Positions 1 to 5,762 of a stretch of DNA of 6,162 nt are shown here, piece after piece; position 1 is the stretch's first letter; every line of letters begins with the position of its first letter. This DNA is from CAYPZL01 sp964415045 (GTDB taxonomy: Bacteria > Planctomycetota > Phycisphaerae > Sedimentisphaerales > Anaerobacaceae). The stretch covers positions 1-6,162 of the forward strand of contig CAYPZL010000262.1 in assembly GCA_964415045.1 (NCBI GenBank), read 5' to 3'. The notes under the pieces were generated by a model. That model ran no database searches. It saw nothing but the letters and a program-made list of their open reading frames with translations, and was not told the DNA's origin. A program made the translations under genes and the position numbers.

Positions 1-107
1 AGGATGGAACCGGAATCAAATCCACGCCCCCACGTTCTGTAACGAGGCCCAAAGAGAGTCGAAAACGAAACCAATCCAATAATTACCCTTGACGAAAGTC
101 GTTTCAT
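1..107 (-). CDS. Possible N-terminus of an exported protein, cut by the left edge
   Basis: On the minus strand an ATG at 107-105 opens a frame of 36 codons with no stop before the window ends. The first residues, MKRLSSRVIIGLVSFSTLFG, look like a Sec signal peptide: a basic start (K2, R3, R7) followed by a hydrophobic stretch. It lies 85 bp beyond the fucosidase stop on the same strand, where a third gene of a glycan-degradation operon would be expected. Against it, no Shine-Dalgarno sequence is visible upstream (the stretch is C-rich), 36 open codons can easily occur by chance, and the part after residue 20 matches no family I recognise. In-frame extension upstream is limited by a TAG at 146-144, and there is no other ATG. 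Tentative call. Confidence 0.3.
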   Translation of the reverse strand, partial: MKRLSSRVIIGLVSFSTLFGPRYRTWGRGFDSGSI

Positions 108-166
108 GTCAGGGTGGGGCGCTCGGGGTGCTTGCTCCCAAAGCTATATCCTCCACAGCAGCGGTT

Positions 167-182
167 CCCCGGCGCGCCGGGG
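167..182. terminator. GC-only hairpin just past the fucosidase stop, possible terminator
   Basis: CCCCGGCGCGCCGGGG is a perfect 16-bp palindrome that can fold as a 6-bp all-GC stem with a CGCG loop. It begins 10 nt beyond the fucosidase stop codon in the direction of transcription. No run of T follows on the minus strand, so it is not a classical intrinsic terminator. It could act as a 3'-end stabiliser or pause site, or be chance in GC-rich DNA. If the left-edge ORF is real, it sits between two genes of the same operon. Confidence 0.3.
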
Positions 183-192
183 CGGGGGCCGG

Positions 193-1983
193 TCAGTCAA
201 CGAATGTGAAATGGATGGCCTTGAGGCTGGCTTCGGCCCGGTCGCCCTCGAGACATGAGACACTCACGGTGTATCTTCCGGCCTTGGGAAAGCTGATCCA
301 GCCGATGGGGAAGCGCTGATAGTTGTGCGAGGAGTTCTGCTGGTTCTGAATGTGCGCGCCGCCCTCGATATCGACGCCCCAGACAATCCGGCCCTGGCCG
401 TTATAGGTCAGATCCACGTTATAGTATCCCGCCTCGAGCACGTCGACGTCCCACGAGGCCTTGCCGCCTTCGCCCCACTTCCACACGCGTACGACGTGCT
501 TCCACTCGCCGAACTTCTCCATCCAGGATTTCTTCGCCTTCTCGGCGCCCGTCACTTCGGCGAACTGCGCCAGCAGGGTCGTTTCGACCGCGGGATCGAT
601 TCCCCAGCACGGATCGACCTGAGGCGGCCCGTCAAGCTCGACCCGGACCACCGGGACCATCTTCTCGGAGAAGCGTGGCGGCAACTGTATCTTCGTCCAA
701 CCGCCCTTCGTCCGGACTTTCAGTTCCGCGTCCCGTTTCTTCTCGCCCAGCAGGCGCGCAGACTTGACCGCTGTTTTGAGCCCGGGCAGGTTCAGCTCGC
801 CCCCTTCCGGCTCGTCGAAAACACAAAGAAAAAGGGTGTTGTCTTTGGCCGTGACGTCGCCCCAGGGCAAGGCATGCTTCCAGGGCGACGCATCCGTCCC
901 GTAGACCACCTGCGGGTACCGCTTGATCCACTGCCCTGCTCTCCTGAGCGTGCGCGCCGCCGGCTCCGGCACCGATCCATCGCCTTTCGGCCCGATGTTG
1001 AGCATGTAGGTACCGCCGCGGGCCACGCAGGAAACCAGGCGACGCAGGATCTCTTTCGGCGTCTTCCAGTAATTGTCGTACCAGGCGTAGGCCCAGGAGT
1101 CGTTGGTCGTATCCACGGTCTCCCAAAGGCCCTCGACGTTCTCGTTCGGCACCTCCATGTCGCCGAGCGTCTGGTAATCGCCGAGCCCGTAGCCGGCCCG
1201 GCCCGAGACCAGCGCCCTGGGTTGATTCTTCCGGACGATTTGCACGAGCTCCTCGACGTATTCCCGCGGAATGCGGCCCGGGGTATCGAACCACACGATC
1301 GCGATCGGCCCGTACTGCGTGGTAATTTCCTCCACCTGCGGACGGCACTTGTTCTCGTAGTAGTACTTGAAATCCACCTTCCGGCCGTCGGCGGTCTGCC
1401 TGGGCCCGTTTCCTCCGCCGGGGAAGGTCCAGTCCTGGTTGTGCGAATAGTAGAACCCCAGCCCGAGCCCGTGTTTCCTGCATGCCTGCGCCAGCTCCTT
1501 CATCGGATCGCGGCCGAAGTCGGTCGCGTCCACGATGTTGAATTTGCAGGCCTGCGAATGATACATCGCGAAGCCGTCGTGGTGCTTCGACGTGATGACG
1601 ATGTACTTCATCCCGGCGTCCTTCGCCAGTTTGGCGATCTCGTTGGCGTCGAAGTTGACCGGATTGAACTCTTTTGCCAGCGCCTGGTATTCATCGACGG
1701 GAATGTTGGCCATGTTCCGGTTCATGATCCACTCGCCGATGCCGTAATAGCTCTTGCCCTTGTAGAAGTTCCCGATGTGCGAATAGAGGCCCCTGTGAAT
1801 GAACATGGCGTAGTTGCCTTCGTCGAAGAGCTGGCCGCGTTCGGCATCGGCCGCCTTGAGCTTCATTACGCGCTGGCCCCACATCGCGTCCATCTCCTGA
1901 GCGCCGGCGTTCTCGATCATTCCAGCAAGTACCAGAACGGCCAGCGTGATAGCGGCACGTGTCAATCGTTTCTGCGCATCCAT
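193..1983 (-). CDS. Secreted GH29 alpha-L-fucosidase with extra C-terminal domain
   Basis: Retaining exo-alpha-L-fucosidase of glycoside hydrolase family 29, 596 aa, expected to release terminal alpha-linked L-fucose from glycans in the periplasm or outside the cell. Residues 1-28 form a Sec signal peptide (basic start, hydrophobic 11-22, AGA before Q29). The catalytic barrel spans about 35-360. It carries FIHRGLYS (62-69), KYIVITSKHHDGFAM (126-140) with the substrate-binding pair H134/H135, and IVWFDTPG (229-236), where D233 aligns with the GH29 nucleophile. WETVDTTNDSWAY (287-299) holds conserved E288, and MLNIGPKGDG (327-336) closes the barrel. A beta domain follows to about 450. Residues about 465-596 (WDVDVLEAGYYNVDLTY, then AGRYTVSV) look like an added beta-sandwich, possibly carbohydrate-binding. 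GGAG lies 10 nt before the ATG. The gene follows the sulfatase by 52 bp. Oddity: the usual Trp after H63 is Arg64. The family call is firm; subfamily and linkage specificity are not resolved. Confidence 0.95.
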   Translation of the reverse strand: MDAQKRLTRAAITLAVLVLAGMIENAGAQEMDAMWGQRVMKLKAADAERGQLFDEGNYAMFIHRGLYSHIGNFYKGKSYYGIGEWIMNRNMANIPVDEYQALAKEFNPVNFDANEIAKLAKDAGMKYIVITSKHHDGFAMYHSQACKFNIVDATDFGRDPMKELAQACRKHGLGLGFYYSHNQDWTFPGGGNGPRQTADGRKVDFKYYYENKCRPQVEEITTQYGPIAIVWFDTPGRIPREYVEELVQIVRKNQPRALVSGRAGYGLGDYQTLGDMEVPNENVEGLWETVDTTNDSWAYAWYDNYWKTPKEILRRLVSCVARGGTYMLNIGPKGDGSVPEPAARTLRRAGQWIKRYPQVVYGTDASPWKHALPWGDVTAKDNTLFLCVFDEPEGGELNLPGLKTAVKSARLLGEKKRDAELKVRTKGGWTKIQLPPRFSEKMVPVVRVELDGPPQVDPCWGIDPAVETTLLAQFAEVTGAEKAKKSWMEKFGEWKHVVRVWKWGEGGKASWDVDVLEAGYYNVDLTYNGQGRIVWGVDIEGGAHIQNQQNSSHNYQRFPIGWISFPKAGRYTVSVSCLEGDRAEASLKAIHFTFVD

Positions 1984-2035
1984 CTTTTCAGAACTCCAAT
2001 TTAGCCGTAGTTCGCATTCTGCACGTTTGCCCGGC

Positions 2036-3472
2036 TTACTTGCGTCGTTGCGTTCGTAATTTCGAGAAGCAGCGGGCCGGCGGTTTCTCCGGCAGGGACA
2101 TCTGCCAGGCCCGCAGCTTCTTCCGTAGCGCCTTGACGACTTCCGGATGCCCCTCTTTCAAATCGTGTTTCTCATAAACATCCGCTGCGATGTCATAGAC
2201 TTCCACGTAGCTGCAATCCCTATTGGCCACCAGCTTCCAGCGTTGATCGACAACGGCGTAGGAGACCCAATGGTCGGGCGCGTTCTCACGCGCCGGCCAG
2301 GGAGAATCGTATTTCCAGAACAGGGGCTTCTCGCGCCTGGGACTGCCCTTGCCCAACAGGGTAGAGACCTGGCTGACGCCGTCGGGCGTATAGGATGGCG
2401 GCAGTTTCACACCGGCGATTTCGCAAAAAGTGGGGAGCAGATCGACCGCCGAGATGAGGGAGGTATCGTCGACCTTTCCGGCCGCGATCTTGCCCGGCCA
2501 ACGAGCAATGAACGGGACGCCGATACCGCCCTCGAAGAGCGCGGCCTTGTAGCCCTTTCTCCCGCCGGTGGTTCCTTTGGACGCTCCGATTCCAAAACCG
2601 GCGCCGGTGGCCGTATCGTACGTCAGTTTGGGTTCGGTGGGCGTGGTGGCCCGGGCCGGCCCGTTGTCCGAGCTGAAGATGACGAGGGTGTTGTCGGTCA
2701 GGCCCAGACGATCCAGCGCGCCCAACACTTCCCCGATCCTCTCGTCTGCATGCGACAGGACCGACGCGTAGATGTTGTCGGCCTCTTCAAGATCGCGGAA
2801 ACGCCAGCGGTACTTCGGCAGCACATGAAAGGGCGTGTGCGGTTCGTGAACCCACAGGTTGATGAAGAAGGGCTTTTCCTGACGATGGCTTTGCTCGATG
2901 AACGCGATCGTGTTGCGCGCGTCTTCATGCACCGGCATCTGCTCGCCGGCACAATTGAAAGCGCCGTAGGCATCGTAGCCGTATTCGCTCGGCAGAGGCG
3001 AGTCCGGAATCATGTCGTTGGAGAGGTGCCACTTGCCGAAGTGGGCGGTGGCATAGCCGCCCTCTTTCAGAAACCTCGGCAGCAGCGGAGCTTGCGGGTC
3101 CAGCCAATCGGGCATGTTCCGCCTCTCGTTGCTGGGGACCCAGGCGAAGTGTCCGTTGATGTTGTAGCGGGCGGGGAAATGGCCTGTCATCACGGCGGTG
3201 CGGCTCGGAGAACAAACCCCGCAGGCGACGGTGAAGCGATGGAAATCAGTGCCCTCGGCCGCCAGCCGGTCGATATTCGGCGTCTTGACATACGGATGCC
3301 CGTGACAGCCAAGATCGCCCCAGCCCCAGTCATCGGCAAAGATGAAGAGGATGTTCGGTTTTCGTCTCGTTCGGGCGTTCCCGAAACCCCGGGCCGCGCA
3401 CAACCCGCCCCCGACAACCGACGCGGCTGCCGCCGCCAAACCCGCCTTCAGGAAATCTCTTCTGCCTGTCAT
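2036..3472 (-). CDS. Tat-exported S1-family formylglycine sulfatase
   Basis: Type I sulfatase of 478 aa that hydrolyses a sulfate ester, most likely on a carbohydrate, after export. Numbered from the chosen start, the N-terminus is MTGRRDFLKAG, a twin-arginine motif followed by an Ala/Val/Gly-rich segment. Core elements in order: NILFIFADDWGWGDLG with metal ligands D47/D48; CSPSRTAVMTG, where C87 is the residue converted to formylglycine and R91 supports it; GKWH (K147, H149); WVHEPHTPF (H209); SSDNG (D269/N270); then GRKGYKAALFEGGIGVPF carrying the active-site lysine (K306 or K309). A C-terminal subdomain includes WKLVANRD and EVYDIAADVYEKHDL. The Cys form means a formylglycine-generating enzyme must be encoded elsewhere; none is in this window. 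An in-frame ATG 7 codons upstream (3493) would give 485 aa but lacks a ribosome site, whereas AGGGAG sits 7 nt before 3472. The substrate is unknown; the adjoining fucosidase suggests a sulfated fucose-containing glycan. Confidence 0.93.
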   Translation of the reverse strand: MTGRRDFLKAGLAAAAASVVGGGLCAARGFGNARTRRKPNILFIFADDWGWGDLGCHGHPYVKTPNIDRLAAEGTDFHRFTVACGVCSPSRTAVMTGHFPARYNINGHFAWVPSNERRNMPDWLDPQAPLLPRFLKEGGYATAHFGKWHLSNDMIPDSPLPSEYGYDAYGAFNCAGEQMPVHEDARNTIAFIEQSHRQEKPFFINLWVHEPHTPFHVLPKYRWRFRDLEEADNIYASVLSHADERIGEVLGALDRLGLTDNTLVIFSSDNGPARATTPTEPKLTYDTATGAGFGIGASKGTTGGRKGYKAALFEGGIGVPFIARWPGKIAAGKVDDTSLISAVDLLPTFCEIAGVKLPPSYTPDGVSQVSTLLGKGSPRREKPLFWKYDSPWPARENAPDHWVSYAVVDQRWKLVANRDCSYVEVYDIAADVYEKHDLKEGHPEVVKALRKKLRAWQMSLPEKPPARCFSKLRTQRRK

Positions 3473-3479
3473 CTTACCG

Positions 3480-3485
3480 CTCCCT
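3480..3485 (-). promoter_or_regulatory. Ribosome binding site that fixes the sulfatase start
   Basis: Read on the minus strand, AGGGAG is followed by 7 nt and then the ATG at 3472-3470. The more upstream in-frame ATG (3493) has only AT-rich sequence with no purine-rich element before it. This favours the shorter protein, which also places the RRDFLK export motif immediately after the start, as is usual for Tat signals. Confidence 0.6.
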
Positions 3486-3572
3486 GCCGTCAATCATCAT
3501 ATTGCCGAAGCCATACGTTCAGTGAATGCCGTCTCCTGTCTCTCGACATATTCAAAGGCAACCATCTATCGA

Positions 3573-3601
3573 GTAATACCACTTGTGACATCCGTACGCA
3601 A
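3573..3601 (-). promoter_or_regulatory. Possible sigma-70-like promoter for the sulfatase-fucosidase operon
   Basis: On the minus strand TTGCGT (3601-3596) and TATTAC (3578-3573) are separated by 17 bp. They match the TTGACA and TATAAT consensus at 3 and 4 positions respectively. The pair lies about 100 nt upstream of the sulfatase start. Spacing is ideal but the matches are modest, and promoter consensus in the presumed phylum is not well defined. Confidence 0.22.
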
Positions 3602-3665
3602 GGGATCAACCGCACCGGCCGTTCATTACCGTCCTGAGACACTCCAACCCAGCGCAGAAGAAAGC

Positions 3666-3740
3666 GGCGGAACGGGAGGAGGCGTTGTCCGCCAAGCGGT
3701 CACCCGGTACAATTGCGGTCCGAACGTAAATCAGGACCGC
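3666..3740. repeat. Cluster of inverted and direct GCGGTC-type repeats
   Basis: GCGGTCC (3715-3721) and GGACCGC (3734-3740) form a perfect 7-bp inverted repeat with a 12-nt spacer. A direct copy of GCGGTC lies 19 bp upstream (3696-3701). A second inverted pair, GGCGGA (3666-3671) and TCCGCC (3688-3693), precedes it. Just beyond, GTTG/CAAC with a 3-nt loop (3748-3758) is followed by five T (3764-3768). The group could be a protein-binding site, a transcription end or the remnant of a mobile-element end. No transposase gene accompanies it and no function is assigned. Confidence 0.4.
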
Positions 3741-3840
3741 CACGGAGGTTGTGGCAACTCAGCTTTTTCCTGAAACTGCGCTTCGCGAGCAGTAGAATCG
3801 TGCAAGGAAGGAGAGGGGTAGCATCTCTCGCGGACAGCAT

Positions 3841-3846
3841 TATAAT
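3841..3846 (+). promoter_or_regulatory. Possible -10 box for the vsr-methylase transcript
   Basis: A perfect TATAAT lies about 150 nt upstream of vsr on the same strand, in the AT-richer right part of the intergenic region. No convincing -35 hexamer stands 16-18 bp upstream (the sequence there is GTAGCAT-like) and there is no TG extension. A second weaker candidate, TATAAG at 3972-3977, sits close to the start codon. No binding box of a restriction-modification controller (C) protein is apparent. Confidence 0.25.
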
Positions 3847-3997
3847 AGAGGCAAGCATGTACCGAGAATTGCCATGGCGCTCATTGTTCTGCACAACGTT
3901 CTCGAAAGGTTGCAGCCTGAGAAGGAACCTCTTCAGAGCGCAGAATGTAAGCGACCATGCGAAACCCGCATTATAAGTAGTCAGAGTACGACGCGAA

Positions 3998-4531
3998 ATG
4001 GCCGATATCTTGACAAGAGACCAGCGATCCTCGCTAATGTCGAAAGTGCGTAGTTCGGATACGAAACCAGAATGGATCCTCCGGTGCGGACTGCACAGGC
4101 TTGGCTTCAGGTACACACTGAAGAACAATAATGTGCTTGGTCGCCCGGACATTGTCCTTTCCAAGTACAGAGCGGTCGTATTCGTCCACGGGTGCTTTTG
4201 GCATCAGCACTCTGGCTGCAAAGACGCCACAATTCCCAAGAAGAATCGAGATTTCTGGAAAAGGAAGTTCGCTGAAAATGTCCGTCGAGACCAACGGGTC
4301 TTTCATTCGCTCTCAGATTCGGGGTGGAATGTGATCGTTGTATGGGAATGCGAACTGTGCAAGAGGACGGTAGAGACCATAGAGAGAGTGGCCCGCGAAA
4401 TAACAAACAACTTGAAGACGCGGCTTCAGGCCCAGTGTGACGCGAGAATCCTGAAACGGGATCAGTTAATGAAGATCGCCAAAGATAGAGTAAGGCGTCG
4501 TTTAGACTCTTATGGCAAGAACAATGAGTAA
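3998..4531 (+). CDS. vsr: Very short patch repair endonuclease (Vsr)
   Basis: Strand-specific nicking endonuclease of 177 aa that cuts 5' of the T in T:G mismatches arising when 5-methylcytosine deaminates, starting repair back to C:G. The N-terminus (MADILTRDQRSSLMSKV) matches the family, and its key residues fall at the positions of E. coli Vsr: E25, GRPD with metal ligand D51, then VHGCFWHQH with H64, W68 and H69. The structural zinc site appears kept by C66, H71, C74 and C118 (in VVWEC). W87 and FAENVRRD (91-98) are also family features. Residues about 140-177 form a basic charged tail. The start is fixed by an in-frame TAA at 3974-3976; no strong ribosome site is seen before the ATG. The last 20 bp overlap the methyltransferase gene, implying coupled translation. 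Family assignment is firm; the recognition sequence is unknown and should follow the partner methylase. Confidence 0.95.
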   Translation: MADILTRDQRSSLMSKVRSSDTKPEWILRCGLHRLGFRYTLKNNNVLGRPDIVLSKYRAVVFVHGCFWHQHSGCKDATIPKKNRDFWKRKFAENVRRDQRVFHSLSDSGWNVIVVWECELCKRTVETIERVAREITNNLKTRLQAQCDARILKRDQLMKIAKDRVRRRLDSYGKNNE

Positions 4532-5762
4532 GTACAAGACTTCAAAGGCTGGAATCGGTAGTGCGAAAACATCGGATTTTACGGTAGTAGACCTGTTCTC
4601 TGGTGCCGGAGGGATGAGCTATGGCTTCCAGAAGCACCCCGCCTTTCGCATTATTGCTGCGGCCGATGCGGAGCTGGGAAAGCCAAGTACCGGCCAAGGT
4701 AAGCTGCAATGTAACAGCACGTACGCACGTAACATCGGCGTGACCCCTCAGCAAATCGATTTGTCTGGCGTGTCTTCGGCAAGATTGCGGGATGTCTTGC
4801 AGCTGGCCAAAAGCTCGCGGGTAAATGTGTTTGTCGCGTGTCCACCCTGCACAGGATTCACTAGGGCCAACCCACAAAATCACCTGCGAGATGACAAACG
4901 AAACAGCTTGGTCCGAAAGGCCGCTGCATTTGCTGTAGCCGTCGAGGCCGACGTTGTAGTCATGGAAAACGCTCGGGAGTTAATTCGCGGAAACTTCAAG
5001 CATCACTACGAGTGGTTTCGTCAGCATCTGGAGAGCCATGGGTACAACGTGTTCGGAAGGACGTATATGCTCTCCCGTTTCGGGCTTCCGCAAATACGGG
5101 AGAGGGCAATAATTGTGGCTGCAAAGCAACATCTCCCATTGCATACCCTTGAGAGCTTGTGGGACGGATGGGGAGTAGAAGATAAAGCAGTGACGGTGAG
5201 ACGAGCGTTTCAAAGCATCGAGCCGACTGCCACAGGTGTTTCGGTATTTCCGAACTTCTCCTCGGAGGAGGTCCGAAGAAGAATTGCCGCCATCCCGCAT
5301 GATGGTGGTTCGTGGGTCGACTTGCTGAAACGTAGGAACGCAGACGTCCTGATGACTGAGGCCATGCGCCGGATTGCGAAACAGCGTAGATTCGGCTCTT
5401 ACCCCGATGTCTATGGGCGTATGTCTTGGGACAAGCCAGCTCCGACAATCAAGAGAGAATGCGCCCATGTCGGGAACGGGCGGTACGCACACCCAGAGGA
5501 AGATCGTTTATGCTCCGTTCGGGAAATGGCAGTTCTACAGGGCTTCCCCAACGATTTCATCCTGGATGGCGTGGCGGTTTCTAACATGTACCGCCACATA
5601 GGTGACGCCGTGCCCCCCCTGATCTCTTACCAGATCGCGCATCTTTGCCATTGGATACTAACGGGACAACAGCCTGACCTCAAACGTACCTTGCTTAGCG
5701 GTACAAACCTACGAAGATCTGATATCGTCAAGAAACCGGTACAGGAATTGTTTTATGATTGA
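4512..5762 (+). CDS. DNA (cytosine-5-)-methyltransferase
   Basis: S-adenosylmethionine-dependent C5-cytosine methylase of 416 aa, a usual length for type II enzymes. Conserved motifs run in the standard order: I, DLFSGAGGMSYGF (27-39), cofactor loop; IV, ACPPCTGFT (109-117) with nucleophile C113; VI, MENAREL (151-157) with E152; VIII, QIRERA (194-199); IX, SVREMAVLQGFP (335-346); X, IGDAVPP (363-369), where Asp replaces the more common Asn. The target recognition region would be about 205-315 and gives no specificity I can read. Residues 385-416 form a short tail. The start overlaps vsr by 20 bp; a second in-frame ATG at 4524 would reduce this to 8 bp and loses only four residues. Neither start has a strong ribosome site, consistent with coupling to vsr. 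The gene overlaps the next ORF by 8 bp. Its likely role is protecting host DNA from the neighbouring candidate nuclease. Confidence 0.95.
   Translation: MARTMSKYKTSKAGIGSAKTSDFTVVDLFSGAGGMSYGFQKHPAFRIIAAADAELGKPSTGQGKLQCNSTYARNIGVTPQQIDLSGVSSARLRDVLQLAKSSRVNVFVACPPCTGFTRANPQNHLRDDKRNSLVRKAAAFAVAVEADVVVMENARELIRGNFKHHYEWFRQHLESHGYNVFGRTYMLSRFGLPQIRERAIIVAAKQHLPLHTLESLWDGWGVEDKAVTVRRAFQSIEPTATGVSVFPNFSSEEVRRRIAAIPHDGGSWVDLLKRRNADVLMTEAMRRIAKQRRFGSYPDVYGRMSWDKPAPTIKRECAHVGNGRYAHPEEDRLCSVREMAVLQGFPNDFILDGVAVSNMYRHIGDAVPPLISYQIAHLCHWILTGQQPDLKRTLLSGTNLRRSDIVKKPVQELFYD
5743..5746 (+). promoter_or_regulatory. Ribosome binding site for the ORF after the methylase
   Basis: AGGA ends 8 nt before the ATG at 5755, inside the last codons of the methyltransferase gene. 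This supports 5755 as a real translation start and an overlapping, coupled gene arrangement. Confidence 0.5.

Larger units (their letters stand above)
3494..3997. other. Intergenic region between divergent operons
   Basis: About 500 bp with no convincing gene, separating the minus-strand glycan operon from the plus-strand methylase cassette. The left part (to about 3700) keeps the GC-rich character of the glycan genes; the right part (from about 3760) is more AT-rich, like the genes that follow. It holds a repeat cluster (3666-3740) and weak promoter candidates on both strands, listed separately. An 87-codon open frame from a TTG at 3713 ends with TAA at 3974-3976, in the same frame as vsr. 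It has no ribosome site and its translation is irregular, so I do not call it a gene. No tRNA or recognisable structured RNA is visible. Confidence 0.6.

Noticed and set aside
325..2004. Very long plus-strand open frame (559 codons) opposite the fucosidase
   Set aside because: Antisense shadow of a GC-rich gene. The minus strand carries the clear GH29 motifs and signal peptide, while this translation is Arg/Val/Leu/Pro-rich with no domain.
3481..3493. Upstream ATG (3493) as the sulfatase start
   Set aside because: It has no ribosome site, whereas the next in-frame ATG (3472) has AGGGAG at ideal spacing and places the twin-arginine motif right after the start. The longer form cannot be fully excluded.
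2147..3637. Long plus-strand open frame (496 codons) opposite the sulfatase
   Set aside because: Antisense shadow. The sulfatase frame has the CSPSRTA motif and all active-site residues, and the opposite frame shows no family pattern.
3715..3768. Intrinsic terminator made from the GCGGTCC hairpin and the T-run
   Set aside because: The strong 7-bp stem is 24 nt away from the five T, and the hairpin next to them has only a 4-bp stem. No gene ends upstream on the plus strand.
3713..3976. 87-codon plus-strand frame directly upstream of vsr and in the same frame
   Set aside because: It begins with TTG, has no ribosome site and gives an irregular composition. The only internal ATG (3857) would leave 40 codons with no recognisable domain. 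It shows no resemblance to a restriction-modification controller protein (no helix-turn-helix).
3700..4164. 154-codon minus-strand frame overlapping the vsr start
   Set aside because: It overlaps the well-supported N-terminal part of vsr, and its translation has no domain or signal.
4980..5492. 170-codon minus-strand frame inside the methylase
   Set aside because: It lies opposite methylase motifs VI to IX and has no features of its own, so it is a shadow.
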